Source: Corallococcus carmarthensis
Lineage (GTDB): Bacteria; Myxococcota; Myxococcia; Myxococcales; Myxococcaceae
DNA length: 64,000 nucleotides
Direction of reading: 5' to 3'
Assembly (NCBI RefSeq): GCF_003611695.1
Contig: NZ_RAWE01000006.1
Span: forward strand, 1 to 64,000
This document shows positions 1 to 9,139 of the stretch, piece after piece; positions within the stretch are counted from its first letter, which is position 1; each line of letters starts with the position of its first letter. The translations under genes and the position numbers were made by a program. The notes beneath the pieces were generated by a model. The model searched no databases. It worked only from the letters and a program-made list of their open reading frames with translations, and was not told the DNA's origin.

Positions 1-2
1 TT

Positions 3-161
3 GGCACCCAGAGCGAGGACGGCAGCCGCTTCGTCGAGCGCATCCTCACGGCCGTGATGAGCCTCAGGAAGCAGGAGCGCAACGTGCTCGACGCTCTCAC
101 TGCGTCCCTTGAAGCCCATCTCCACGGCACTCCCGCACCATCGCTGCTGCCCGGGACCTGA
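3..161 (+). CDS. IS66-family transposase, C-terminal fragment (5' end outside window)
   Basis: The last 52 codons of an open frame enter from the left edge. The product ends with RFVERILTAVMSLRKQERN, then VLDALTASLEA and a TPAPSLLP tail. This is the standard ending of IS66 TnpC transposases, where the region follows the DDE catalytic domain. The stop is the TGA at 159-161. The enzyme would catalyse transposition of the element. Only the tail is visible, so whether the copy is intact cannot be judged. Confidence 0.75.
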   Translation, partial: GTQSEDGSRFVERILTAVMSLRKQERNVLDALTASLEAHLHGTPAPSLLPGT

Positions 162-277
162 TTCACGCTCGCGGTCGCCAGACCCCGTGAACGCTTACCT
201 CCACGGCACTCCCGCACCATCGCTGCTGCCCGGGACCTGATTCACGCTCGCGGTCGCCAGACCCCGTGAACGCTTAC
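120..277 (+). repeat. 79-bp tandem duplication of the IS66 terminus
   Basis: Bases 120-198 and 199-277 are identical. The unit contains the last ~40 nt of the transposase gene, its stop codon, the short 3' non-coding part and the terminal inverted repeat. The element therefore carries two consecutive right ends. Confidence 0.9.
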
Positions 278-646
278 CTTCCAGTCATCCCAGTAGGCCA
301 GCTCCGTGGGCGACGGAATCCACCAGTACGCCTGCCCCACCACGACGTAGATCTCGGCGGTGCCCTTCTGGCGGATCAGCGTGCCGTCCATGGGAATCTG
401 CGTGTAGGAATTGATGGTGGCCTGGGGCAGCGCCACGGTGGTTGCGCCGGAGTACAGGGAGTGCTGCGCGGGAGGGATGTAGAACCTGGCGCCACCCGCC
501 ACCAGGTAGCGGTTCGAGGTTTCGATGCCGAGCAGGACGTACCCGTCTGGCACGGACGTGTATCCCGCGAAGGCCTGGGCGCCGACGAGGCTCAGGCACA
601 CGGTGAGCCAGCGAGGAAGGATTGCAAGGAACAAGGCAGCACGCAC
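242..646 (-). pseudogene. secreted protein of unknown function, 3' end removed by IS66 insertion
   Basis: The best start is GTG at 644-646, with GGAGA about 8 nt upstream. The product begins with a signal peptide (hydrophobic stretch LTVCLSLVGAQAFA) and then a mature part with GTLIRQKG and EIYVVVGQAYWWIPSPTEL. Short motifs of this kind, with a value, 'YVVVGGAKFWIPSP' and a Trp/Tyr cluster, recur in exported bacterial proteins of unknown role. After the residues AYWDDW the frame runs into the IS66 inverted repeat (base 277 and below) and ends at 242 with 12 foreign residues. The original 3' part is missing or lies beyond the left edge. Probably inactivated or C-terminally altered. Confidence 0.6.
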
Positions 647-926
647 GGGTTCGTCTCCGTTCAAGTGTGTGTTCGGAGAAGTACCGGGATTGGCGGACAC
701 GGGACATCGCCGTGCCGCCAGTGGCACCATGCGTGTGACGAAGCGGCCCAATGCGTCCGTGAGTTGGCCAGGGTGTGGACGTGCAAGCCAGTCGTCTCGG
801 ACACCGATGTCGAGACGCGGGCGAAGGTGCTCCGGCGTCCCCCTTCCTTGAAGCGCCGAGGCCCGCGAGGTAGAGAACGACGCCTCATCTCCGCAGGGGG
901 CGGGGATTCAGGGCAGGGACGCCTTC

Positions 927-2585
927 ATGAACCCACGTGGCGCCGAGAAGGAATACCTCCAAGAGGGCCTGCGCAGCGGCCTCAAGCTCGACGCGCGCTT
1001 CGACGCCCTGACGCCCCACCTCCACGTGGCGTGGATCTCCTGGGACAGCGGCTTCCGCGGTTCGGGACTGCGCGTGGGCGACCGGGTCATCGCCATCGAC
1101 GGTCAGCCCGTCGTCAAGCCACCCGACCTGGCCACCACGCAGCGCACCGTGCCCTTCATGCTCGGCCAGTACGCCGAGAACCAGACCTGGGACAAACAGG
1201 GGCGAAAGGAGGGTGACAAGGTCCAGGTGCGAATCGTTCGCCGGCGCGAGCCCGGCGAGGGCTGGGAGGAGCACGAGTTCAGCGGCGCCCTGCTCCATGA
1301 ACGCACCTGGAGCATCGCCGATACGACGCGGCAGATCATCGGACCGGGAGGACCCGAGCGCATGGGTCGCGACGGCTTCGACGAGGCCTGGATGTCATGG
1401 CTCGAGAAGCGCGTCTTCGACTGGGAGCGCCTGCTCGACAGCACCTTCGGCGCCTGGCGCACCTCGCGAGGGACGCGCGCGGAGCTCGCGAATCACCTCG
1501 GACACAAGGCCCGCGTCGACTTCCTCGTCGAGCATCATCCCGGCCCCTTCGCGACGGCGATGCGCGAGGACTGGGAGACGGTGCGTGCCTGTCTCGATGG
1601 AGACCTCGTCACGCTCCCGGCGGATGCCCTTGAGTTCCGCACCCGGGGCGAGGAGCAGGTGAAGGCCATCGGCCTCCAGGCCGCGGCGGCGTGGAAGGTC
1701 CTGCTGGAGGCGCGTGCAGGGGAGACGCTCGGCGCCTTCCCCGTCGTCGACCCCTTCCGGGGTGACCGCTCGGCGGTGACCGGCAAGCTGGTCTCACTGC
1801 CGACGCTGACGCAACGGGAGTGGCTGGTCGACATGGGCAAGGGCTACCTGGCCTGGAACCAGTCCGGCGCCTGGGTCTTCTGCCCCGCCAACACCCCGGC
1901 CATGAACAAGGTCTTCTCCGCCATGCAGCGCTACCAGAAGCGCGTTGCCCCGTCGGTGAGGCTCGACATCGCCGTGCTCGGCCGCATCCTTCCGGATCCC
2001 CGCCTGCTCGCGGGCTCGGGCCGCACCGCCGCCGGCCTGGAGGTGGAGCCCGTCGCCGCTCTGGTCGGCGGGGTGGTCTGCGTCGATGTCAGCGACCCGA
2101 GCGAGGGCGGACCGCGCTTCGCCGGAGAGGAGACGCTCAGCCAGGAGCGCTTCGGCGCTCCGGCCGACGACGCGAGCCCGCGCGAGGTCCTCACCGCGAT
2201 GATTTCGGCCGTGAAGCGCGGTGACCAGGAGACCTGGAACGGCCTCTTCGCGGGCTGGCGTGCCGTGCCAGACGCCGACCGGCCCATCTACTACCCGGTC
2301 TGGACCTGGAACGGCCGCGACAGCGAGTGGGTGCGCTCGCGGCAACTCCTGCTCAACAAGGTGCTCGACGCGCGGGTGCGCTGGATTGGCGAGGTGCGGG
2401 TCGTCATCCGGGGCGACGAGGCCCCGGGCCTGCCGCGCGTCGAGGAGGTCGAGTTGGAGCTGGACCACGTCGGCCTCTTCGAGGGCCAGACCCGCACCTT
2501 CAACTCAGTCGACGTGCGTCGGCGCTGGACGGTCCAACGCCGCAACGGTGGCCCCTGGCGCATCACCAGCGAGCAGAGCCTGTAA
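927..2585 (+). CDS. PDZ-like domain protein of unknown function (552 aa)
   Basis: Residues ~45-65 (SGLRVGDRVIAIDGQPVV) match the carboxylate-binding loop region of a PDZ domain. The rest is not recognised. No signal peptide or membrane segment is visible, so the protein is probably cytoplasmic, or exported by another route. The last ~130 residues (from about SPREVLTAMISAVKRGDQ) have the look of a small alpha+beta NTF2/SnoaL-like module, but this is weak. The ATG at 927 has only a poor Shine-Dalgarno (AGGGA). The stop at 2583-2585 overlaps the ribosome-binding site of the next gene, so the two are very probably co-transcribed and functionally linked. The upstream 280 bases show no gene. Confidence 0.7.
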   Translation: MNPRGAEKEYLQEGLRSGLKLDARFDALTPHLHVAWISWDSGFRGSGLRVGDRVIAIDGQPVVKPPDLATTQRTVPFMLGQYAENQTWDKQGRKEGDKVQVRIVRRREPGEGWEEHEFSGALLHERTWSIADTTRQIIGPGGPERMGRDGFDEAWMSWLEKRVFDWERLLDSTFGAWRTSRGTRAELANHLGHKARVDFLVEHHPGPFATAMREDWETVRACLDGDLVTLPADALEFRTRGEEQVKAIGLQAAAAWKVLLEARAGETLGAFPVVDPFRGDRSAVTGKLVSLPTLTQREWLVDMGKGYLAWNQSGAWVFCPANTPAMNKVFSAMQRYQKRVAPSVRLDIAVLGRILPDPRLLAGSGRTAAGLEVEPVAALVGGVVCVDVSDPSEGGPRFAGEETLSQERFGAPADDASPREVLTAMISAVKRGDQETWNGLFAGWRAVPDADRPIYYPVWTWNGRDSEWVRSRQLLLNKVLDARVRWIGEVRVVIRGDEAPGLPRVEEVELELDHVGLFEGQTRTFNSVDVRRRWTVQRRNGGPWRITSEQSL

Positions 2586-2595
2586 GGAGCACTCC

Positions 2596-4023
2596 ATGGG
2601 CTGGTATTCAAGCCGCGTCTCTGAACTCAACGAACGGTTGAACCGCGCCTCGGAGGGCGCCCCCGACACGGTGAAGCGCGCTTTGAGCGACGCCATCGTG
2701 AAGGTTGGAAACGCGGCCGATCAAGCCCTCTCGGCCATGCTCGACGCCAGCGAGCGCACCAGCGCCGGCAATCTGGGGACGCAGCGCAAGTGGCAGGAGC
2801 GCTGCGCCACGGCCACGGCCGACATCAGCCGCGCCTTTGGTGATGCCGCCAAGGACAACATGCTCTCGCCCGCCCTCCAGCTCTTCTGGTACCAGGCGCT
2901 GGAGCACGAGATGGCCTTCTTTGACTCCCTGGCCAAGGTGCAGACGCCCCAGCTCCACGACGACCTGCTCGTCCACCAGGACCTGCTCAACAAGATGCTG
3001 GGCGAGCTGTGGGACAAGTGGACCTTCCTGCTGTCCAAGGACGTCATCTTCGAGAACGACCAGCGTCAGGTGGTGCAGCAAGTCTCACGGATGGCGCAGT
3101 CCATCGTCGACGAGCTCGCCCCGGGCGTGCTCAAGCGCACCAGCGAGGGCGTCTCGCGCGCCACCGCGAAGTCGCTCGACGTGGCCCTCAAGATCGATGA
3201 CAAGCTCCTGGGCGGCAAGGGCGTGGACCTGGCCAAGCAGCTCGTCTCCTCGCTGTTCGATGTCGACATCCCCGACGAAATCGACCGCAACCTGCTGGAA
3301 GCCATACAGGGTGGCTCCGAAGTCTACCAGGTGCAGAAGGGCCACTACCGCAACCTGGTGTCGGCCTACCAAAGCCTGGTGCAGGCGGAGAAGGGCAGCG
3401 TCCTGCTGCTCTTCAACGCGACGCGGGCGGAGGTCGACACGTACCGTGACAAGAACGACCTGGGGAAGGCCAAGGTCCTGCTCGACCAGGCCAAGGGCTA
3501 CCTCTCCGACTGGGCCTCACGCGTGCCCAGCTCGGCCCAGCGAAGCGAGGCCTCCAGCTTCAAGGACAAGGTGTGCTCGGCCATCGACACCGACTGGAGG
3601 CTCACCGAGGAGCTCGACAACAAGTTCCGCGACAAGTTCAAGGGCATCTTCGTCCAGTCCCTGGGCAGCGAGACCCTCGAGCAGCTCGCGGAGTCCTACC
3701 TCTTCCGTCAGCACATCGAGGAAATCACTCGCAAGGACGCCGCCGGCAAGCTCAAGGCCCTGCCGGGCAACCTCCAGAGCGAGGTCGACAGCGCGCTCGA
3801 GCGGGGCCTGCGCCCTCTCGACGACCTGGTCAACCGCGTCCCGGAAGAGGTGCGCGAGCTGGCCCGCATGAAGAACCAGCGGTTCAAGGAGCACGTGCGC
3901 GCCAGGCTCAAGGACCGCATCCAGGCCCTGCTGCCGGCCATCGTCGAGCTGGCCGCCCTCTGGGACCCGAACAACCTCTCGAGGGACTTCAGCCGCGAGG
4001 AGCTGGAGAAGGCCCTCCGCTGA
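2596..4023 (+). CDS. helical protein of unknown function (475 aa), operon partner of the PDZ-like gene
   Basis: Starts at ATG 2596, with AAGGAG at 2584-2589 lying within and just after the stop codon of the previous gene. The sequence is almost entirely predicted amphipathic helix with many heptad-like Leu/Ala positions (for example LNERLNRASEGAPDTVKRAL and ELARMKNQRFKEHVRARLKD). There is no signal peptide, transmembrane segment or catalytic motif that I recognise. The long helical build suggests a structural or binding role rather than an enzyme (inference). It probably works with the PDZ-like protein encoded 10 bp upstream. Confidence 0.7.
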   Translation: MGWYSSRVSELNERLNRASEGAPDTVKRALSDAIVKVGNAADQALSAMLDASERTSAGNLGTQRKWQERCATATADISRAFGDAAKDNMLSPALQLFWYQALEHEMAFFDSLAKVQTPQLHDDLLVHQDLLNKMLGELWDKWTFLLSKDVIFENDQRQVVQQVSRMAQSIVDELAPGVLKRTSEGVSRATAKSLDVALKIDDKLLGGKGVDLAKQLVSSLFDVDIPDEIDRNLLEAIQGGSEVYQVQKGHYRNLVSAYQSLVQAEKGSVLLLFNATRAEVDTYRDKNDLGKAKVLLDQAKGYLSDWASRVPSSAQRSEASSFKDKVCSAIDTDWRLTEELDNKFRDKFKGIFVQSLGSETLEQLAESYLFRQHIEEITRKDAAGKLKALPGNLQSEVDSALERGLRPLDDLVNRVPEEVRELARMKNQRFKEHVRARLKDRIQALLPAIVELAALWDPNNLSRDFSREELEKALR

Positions 4024-4305
4024 GATTGGACGGCGCGACTCAGGGCCGCGCGTAACCTTGGAGCATGCCGCTGGTGCGGTTTCTCGAACGACGCATGGCC
4101 AGGCGCCGCTCTCGGCGATTCGCACTCCGCGCCGCCGCTATGGGACCTCGCCGGCCCCGTGTGTGCTGTGCTCACTAGAGGCAGCGACCGGATTTTGGGT
4201 AGGCACAGGGCACCTGCGCGCCCCCACCGGCGGCCCAGGCAGATCTGAGCCCATTGGGCAGGACCTGCTTGCTATCCCCCCCACCGTCAATGCCAATCTG
4301 GCCGG

Positions 4306-6633
4306 ATGAACCGCGTCCTCCTGCTGGCCGGACTGTTGAGCCTCATTGCGTGCAAGGGCATCATCGAGCCAAGCACCAACAACGGAGGCCCCAACAACCC
4401 CGGTGACCCCGGTGACCCCGGTGGGAACCTGGGCGCCGCGTGCGTGGTGCAGTCGGTGCTCGCCAACCGCTGCGCCAGCTGTCACGGCGCGCTGCCGACC
4501 CAGGGGGCGACGATGCCGCTGCGCACCCTGCACGACATGCGGGTGAGCTCGGCGATGGATGGGAGGCTCAGCAACGCCCAGCGCGCGCTCATCCGCATGC
4601 GCGACGACGCGTCTCCGATGCCGCCGGTCCCGCATGAGCGCGCGAGCGCAGCCGAGCTCACCGCGCTCGAGACCTGGATCGGGCAGGGGATGCCCCTCTG
4701 CAGTGGCACGGACGGCCCGCCCGTGACCGTCGTGTCCGAGCCCAACCTGCTCGATCAGTCCGCGCTCTTCACCTGCACCGGCGGCGTGCGCTCGGATGCG
4801 CCGACGCGCATCCGCCGCATCAACCGGCGCGAGTTCACCCGCAACGTCGGTGGCTCGGTCGAGCGCAGCTGGACCGGGTTCAGCTTCTACGACAACCCGC
4901 TCGATCCCAGCGCCATCGAGCAGTACAGCTCCTGGGCCACGGACGAGACGCTGGACGAGGCCACGGTGGAGCTCTTCCTGCCGGTGGTCGGCGCGGCCGC
5001 CGCGCCGTGGACGATGAACTACCCGGACGGCAACCGGATGGAGCGTGTCTACACCAACAACAGCTTCAGCTGCATGTTCAACGACGCGAACCCAAGCGAC
5101 ACCTGCAAGCGCTTCCACCTCGGACAGATGCTCGAGTTCGGCGTCTTCTTCCGCCCGCCCACCGAGGATGAGCTCACCCGCCTCACCACCTTCGCGACCG
5201 CGGTCATCGCGCAGGAGCCGAGCTACTCCCCGCAGAACCGCGCGGACTCCATCACGCGGATCTCCAACGCCGCGTGGATGATGACCGGCGCCATGTTCCG
5301 CCGAGAGATGGGCGGCGAGCCGGCCGACGGTCGCGTTGAACTGACCAGCCTCGAGCTGGGCTCGCAGCTGGCCTACGCGCTCGCGGGGCGCGCGCCCTCG
5401 GCCACGCCGAGCTTCGTGTGGCCGTACTACTCCGCGCCCCTCGAGGGGCATCTGGCGGACGTGGCCACTGCCGCGAAGGATGGCTCGCTCACGCAGGATG
5501 CGACGACCACCGCCCTGATCAAGAAGTACCTGGGCGGCGTCGACGCCAACCAGAACGGGACACCGCGCTTCGATCTGGTGCAGGACTACAACGAGGAGCA
5601 GCGCTCCAAGCGCGGGCAGTACTGGCTGGGTGACGGCGTCGCGGGCTTCTTCCGCGAGTGGCTCGGCTACGAGCACGTGTCCGCGGTGTTCAAGGAGTCT
5701 CCGGCGGCGACCTCGCGCTTCGAAATCGAGGGGCTCGGCTACATCAGCTCGGTCTCGTACGACAACCTGCTCACCAACTTCCATCCGCTGGAGCCGACCT
5801 TCATCCAGCAGTTCGACGATCTGATCGCGCGGGTGGTCGTCGAGGATCGGGACGTGCTGGCGAACCTGCTCACCACGCGCACCTTCTACGTGCCCTCCAT
5901 GCAGAACGCGGCGTACGACTCGCATAAGGGCCTCTCGCACCCCTACAACGTCAGCGAGATCCTCCCGGCGACCGTCGCGGGCCGCTGGAAGAAGCTGCCT
6001 GACGCCGAGCGCGCGGGCGTGCTGACCCACCCGGTGTGGCTGGCCGCGCACGGCGGCAACTTCGAGGACGATCCGTCCATCGTCCACCGCGGCAAGTGGG
6101 TGCGCGAGAACCTCCTGTGCGGCTTCGTCCCGCCGCTCAGCAGCGTGCAGGTGGCAGCCCAGGTCGGCGCTCACGCTGCCGACAAGAACGCGCGCCGCCG
6201 CCTGCAGGAGGCGACCGCCGGAGCGCAGTGTCAGGGCTGTCACCGCCTGATGGATCCGCTCGGCCTGCCCTTCGAGATCTACAACCACGCGGGCTTCCTG
6301 CGCGCGCGGGATCACTCGACCAGCGGAGGCTGGACCACGCCGGACGGAAGCTCGACGCTCACGTCGATGCCGGACCCCTCGCTGGACGGCGCGGTGCGCG
6401 ACGCGGTGGAACTGAGCGAGCGCCTGGCGACCTCGCGGCACGTGAAACGCTGCTTCGTGCGGCAGGCCTTCCGCTACTTCATGGGCCGCCCGGAGAACCG
6501 GAGCGACGCCTGCACGCTGACGCAGATGGAGCAGGCCTATGACCAGAACAACGGCTCGTTCTCCAAGATGCTGACCACGCTGATGACAAGCGACACCTGG
6601 AAGACGCGGCGTTTGCCGCAGGCTGGAGAGTGA
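4306..6633 (+). CDS. DUF1588/DUF1592-type c-haem lipoprotein (775 aa)
   Basis: The N-terminus has a lipoprotein signal (LLAGLLSLIAC, Cys16), so the protein is probably membrane-anchored outside the cytoplasm. Two CxxCH haem-binding motifs are visible: CASCH at residues 56-60 and CQGCH at 642-646. Between them lie blocks typical of the DUF1592/DUF1588/DUF1585 family of planctomycetes and myxobacteria (RIRRINRREFTRNV; VRENLLCGFVPP; RLMDPLGLPFEIYNHAGFLR; AFRYFMGRPE). Such proteins are thought to be extracytoplasmic cytochromes; their substrate is unknown. The stop codon overlaps a possible GTG start of the next gene, so it forms an operon with the DUF1552 gene, the usual family pairing. A truncated copy of its N-terminal domain lies at 15142. 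Confidence 0.88.
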   Translation: MNRVLLLAGLLSLIACKGIIEPSTNNGGPNNPGDPGDPGGNLGAACVVQSVLANRCASCHGALPTQGATMPLRTLHDMRVSSAMDGRLSNAQRALIRMRDDASPMPPVPHERASAAELTALETWIGQGMPLCSGTDGPPVTVVSEPNLLDQSALFTCTGGVRSDAPTRIRRINRREFTRNVGGSVERSWTGFSFYDNPLDPSAIEQYSSWATDETLDEATVELFLPVVGAAAAPWTMNYPDGNRMERVYTNNSFSCMFNDANPSDTCKRFHLGQMLEFGVFFRPPTEDELTRLTTFATAVIAQEPSYSPQNRADSITRISNAAWMMTGAMFRREMGGEPADGRVELTSLELGSQLAYALAGRAPSATPSFVWPYYSAPLEGHLADVATAAKDGSLTQDATTTALIKKYLGGVDANQNGTPRFDLVQDYNEEQRSKRGQYWLGDGVAGFFREWLGYEHVSAVFKESPAATSRFEIEGLGYISSVSYDNLLTNFHPLEPTFIQQFDDLIARVVVEDRDVLANLLTTRTFYVPSMQNAAYDSHKGLSHPYNVSEILPATVAGRWKKLPDAERAGVLTHPVWLAAHGGNFEDDPSIVHRGKWVRENLLCGFVPPLSSVQVAAQVGAHAADKNARRRLQEATAGAQCQGCHRLMDPLGLPFEIYNHAGFLRARDHSTSGGWTTPDGSSTLTSMPDPSLDGAVRDAVELSERLATSRHVKRCFVRQAFRYFMGRPENRSDACTLTQMEQAYDQNNGSFSKMLTTLMTSDTWKTRRLPQAGE

Positions 6634-6638
6634 CTGCC

Positions 6639-8036
6639 ATGTTCTCGCGACGAACCGTCCTGAAGGGCATGGCCGCCGGCCTCTTCGCGCCCTACTTCCA
6701 CGACGTCTATGCCCAGCCGTCAGCGTTGCCGGCGCGCCTGGTGCTGGTCCTCGAGTGCAATGGCGTCTACCCCCGCGCGCTCCTGAGCACGGGCACCCGC
6801 GCGGCGCTGGGGGGACGCGCCAACACCTCCGACCGCCTCTTCTGGGACGCGTACAAGGACACGCCGCTGGTTCGTGAGGGCGACAATCTCGCCAGTGCGA
6901 TCAGTCTCGGGCCGCTGGCGGCGTCTTCCGGAAACATCGACCTGGTGAACCGCTCCGCCGTGCTGCTGGGGCTCTCGAGCCTCATCGCGGGCGGCGGGCA
7001 CTCCAGCGGGACGGGCGCGCTGAGCTGCGCGGTGAACGGCGCGGGCGCGACCTTCGACGCGGTGATCGCACCTCGCCTGCGCCGTGGTGCACCGTTCGAC
7101 GTGCTGCGCCTGGGCACCAGCTCCGCGCGCGTGTCGATCGTGTACGAGACCTGCGCGCTCGGACCCCGCAAGCCCGCGGGCATCATCGTCAATCCGTCGC
7201 TCGCGTTCGACAGCACCTTCGGCTCGCTGCTGGGCGGCTCGACGAATGGGCGCGATCGCAAGATGCTCTTCGACTTCGCGCTGGCCGACTCGCGCAAGGC
7301 GCTGGCGGAGTTCCGCGGCAACTCCAACGAGCGGCTCAAACTGGAGCGCTACCTCTCCTCGCTCGAGTCGCTGCGCACGCGGGAGGATCAGCTCGCGGGC
7401 ATGGCGGACCGCGTGCGGCCCTACCTGCCGCTGGCGCCGAAGGACAACCCGCTCATCACCGGCGCGGGCTCACCGCCCGACTCGCTGAAGTGGTTCGAGG
7501 CGCAGTTCCAGATCGCCACGGCGTCCCTCCTGGGCGGGCTGACGAACACGGTGGTGCTGGCGACGGGCACCTCGGGCTTCGACGTGGCCTACGGCCCGGA
7601 CGTGACCGACATCCCGCGGCACAGCCTGCAGCACGGCCTGGATGAGGGGCAGAACTGGGATCGCGTCGCCGAGGTCACCCGCCGCCACGTGCAGCTGGTG
7701 GCGAAGCTGGCGAGGACGCTGGCCGCCACGCCCGAGGTCGGCGCGAGCGGCTCGATGCTGGATCACACCGCGATCGTCTTCATGTCCGACAACGGCGAGC
7801 AGCACCACTCAACCGCGCGCGAGTGGCCGAAGCTCGTGGTGGGCGGCAACGCGCTGGGCCTGAAGACCGACGGGCGCACGGTCGTGTACCCGAAGTACGA
7901 CGCGGCCCGGAACCGGCAGGTCTCCAATCTCTTCAACACGCTCGGCCACGCGTTCGGAGATGCGGACTTCAACACCTTCGGGCACGAGGGCAGCACGCGC
8001 ATCGCGCCGGGACCGCTGAGCGAGCTGTATGGCTGA
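6639..8036 (+). CDS. DUF1552 family protein with Tat signal (465 aa)
   Basis: Starts SRRTVLKGMAAGLFAPYF, a twin-arginine export signal (S-R-R-T-V-L-K), so the folded protein is probably exported. The body matches DUF1552 in layout: an early LVLVLECNGVYP, then GALSCAVNGAGATFDAVIAPRL, a helical DSRKALAEFRGNSNERLKLERY block, and a late FMSDNGEQHHSTAREWPKLVVGG resembling the metal-binding end of alkaline-phosphatase-like/DUF1501 proteins. A GTG at 6630 is in frame, but the ATG at 6639 has GGAGAG at proper spacing and is preferred. Coupled to the haem lipoprotein immediately upstream, which suggests both act in one extracytoplasmic process. Its reaction is not known. Confidence 0.85.
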   Translation: MFSRRTVLKGMAAGLFAPYFHDVYAQPSALPARLVLVLECNGVYPRALLSTGTRAALGGRANTSDRLFWDAYKDTPLVREGDNLASAISLGPLAASSGNIDLVNRSAVLLGLSSLIAGGGHSSGTGALSCAVNGAGATFDAVIAPRLRRGAPFDVLRLGTSSARVSIVYETCALGPRKPAGIIVNPSLAFDSTFGSLLGGSTNGRDRKMLFDFALADSRKALAEFRGNSNERLKLERYLSSLESLRTREDQLAGMADRVRPYLPLAPKDNPLITGAGSPPDSLKWFEAQFQIATASLLGGLTNTVVLATGTSGFDVAYGPDVTDIPRHSLQHGLDEGQNWDRVAEVTRRHVQLVAKLARTLAATPEVGASGSMLDHTAIVFMSDNGEQHHSTAREWPKLVVGGNALGLKTDGRTVVYPKYDAARNRQVSNLFNTLGHAFGDADFNTFGHEGSTRIAPGPLSELYG

Positions 8037-8090
8037 GCCGCGAGAGCGGGCTGGGCGGCTGTGACCTGGGCCAGGCTCAGCCACACGCGT

Positions 8091-9047
8091 TTAGAGGTCG
8101 ATGACGACCTTGCCCTTCACGTGCCGGCCGGCCTGGAGTTCGACCGCGGTGTGGATCTGCTCGAGCGTGAAGCTTGCGGCGATGGGCACCCGGAGTTGGC
8201 GGGTCGCAACCAGGTGAGCGATCTTTTCCAGAGCACCGGGGGCGGCGTTGGCGCCGTTGGCGGGTGTGATCCCATCGATCTGGGCGGCGATGGTGGTGAT
8301 GCGCGTGTCCGGGACGCCAAGCGCCTTGGCGGCGTGCACGGTCTCCGTTCCATGGAGGTCGAACGCGGCGGTGATGCCGCGGGGAGCGAGGGCACGGACC
8401 CGATCCGCCAGGCCGTCGCCGTAGGCGACCGGCTCGGCCCCAAGCGCGCGCAGGAAATCGGCCGATGTCGCCGATCCCGTGCCGAGCACGCGTGCCCCCA
8501 CGAGCCGGGCCAACTGGACGGCGAAGACCCCGACTCCACCCGCCGCGCCGCCGATCAGCACGGTGTCGTCCGGCCCCAGCTCGACGACGGCCAGGGCGGC
8601 GGACGCCGTGCGTCCGGCGATCGTGAGGGTGGCGGCGGTGCGGTCGTCGACGCCGTTGGGGGTGTGATGGGCCTCGTTCGCCGCAATGCCCCCGGTCGCG
8701 TCGACCACCACGAAGTCGGCGACCGCGCGGGACAGGGCGCCGCCAAACACCCGGTCGCCCGGTGCGAACCCGGTCACCCCGTCACCGACCTGGTCGACCC
8801 TTCCCGCGTAGTCGGTTCCGAACCCGGCCGGCAGGCTCAAGCCGAACCGGGCGGCGGTGTTCGCATCCGCGGTCATGATCCAGTCCATCGGGTTCAGCCC
8901 GGCTGCCGTGACCCGAACACGGACTTGTCCCGGTCCGGCCTGCGGGGCGGGAATCTCAAGGATTTTCAATGCTTCGGGGCCACCGAAGGCGTCGAGCCGG
9001 ACCGCCCGGCCCCTGACCGTCGACAGCTCATCGTTCCGTTTCTGCAT
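8091..9047 (-). CDS. NADP-dependent zinc-independent medium-chain oxidoreductase (quinone-reductase-like, 318 aa)
   Basis: The family pattern is clear: N-terminal GroES-like domain (GPGQVRVRVTAAGLNPMDW, GTDYAGRVDQVGDGVTGFAPGDRVFGG) followed by a Rossmann domain with nucleotide loop GGAAGGVGVFAVQLAR. The catalytic-zinc ligands of alcohol dehydrogenases are absent, which places it with the quinone oxidoreductase/enone reductase branch using NADPH. The length is normal for the family. The substrate is unknown. It is divergent from a TetR-type gene whose ATG lies 59 bp away, and two similar inverted repeats in the shared region suggest direct control by that regulator. Confidence 0.88.
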   Translation of the reverse strand: MQKRNDELSTVRGRAVRLDAFGGPEALKILEIPAPQAGPGQVRVRVTAAGLNPMDWIMTADANTAARFGLSLPAGFGTDYAGRVDQVGDGVTGFAPGDRVFGGALSRAVADFVVVDATGGIAANEAHHTPNGVDDRTAATLTIAGRTASAALAVVELGPDDTVLIGGAAGGVGVFAVQLARLVGARVLGTGSATSADFLRALGAEPVAYGDGLADRVRALAPRGITAAFDLHGTETVHAAKALGVPDTRITTIAAQIDGITPANGANAAPGALEKIAHLVATRQLRVPIAASFTLEQIHTAVELQAGRHVKGKVVIDL

Positions 9048-9086
9048 GCGCCCCTGTCTCTTCCGGCATGAAAGACCCCGCCGAAA

Positions 9087-9139
9087 CGGACTATGCTCCG
9101 CTTATATGGGCGACCGCAACACAAATGGAGCACGCTCCG
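9087..9139. promoter_or_regulatory. candidate TetR operator pair between oxidoreductase and regulator
   Basis: Two related 14-bp inverted repeats are seen: CGGACTATGCTCCG at 9087-9100 and TGGAGCACGCTCCG at 9126-9139, with starts 39 bp apart. The first lies in the 58-bp gap between the divergent genes and the second lies inside the first codons of the TetR gene. Placement and symmetry fit autoregulation plus control of the oxidoreductase. Inference from sequence only. Confidence 0.5.

Larger units (their letters stand above)
1..277 (+). mobile_element. IS66-family insertion sequence, right end only
   Basis: The window opens inside an IS66-type element. It shows the transposase C-terminus (3-161) followed by an end whose last bases, read outward-in, are GTAAGCGTTCACGGGG, the typical IS66 terminal inverted repeat. 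The end is present twice because of a 79-bp tandem duplication. The element stops at 277 and host sequence (a broken secreted-protein gene) starts at 278. The other end lies outside the window, so the 8-bp target duplication cannot be checked. Confidence 0.75.

Noticed and set aside
266-1216. Long Arg/Gly/Pro-rich open frame on the + strand
   Set aside because: It is a shadow of real genes in other frames (secreted-protein gene and PDZ-like gene). The composition is typical of high-GC antisense or out-of-phase frames.
4138-6441. 767-codon open frame on the minus strand opposite the DUF1592 gene
   Set aside because: Arg/Val/Glu-rich antisense shadow; the + strand carries clear family motifs and a lipobox.
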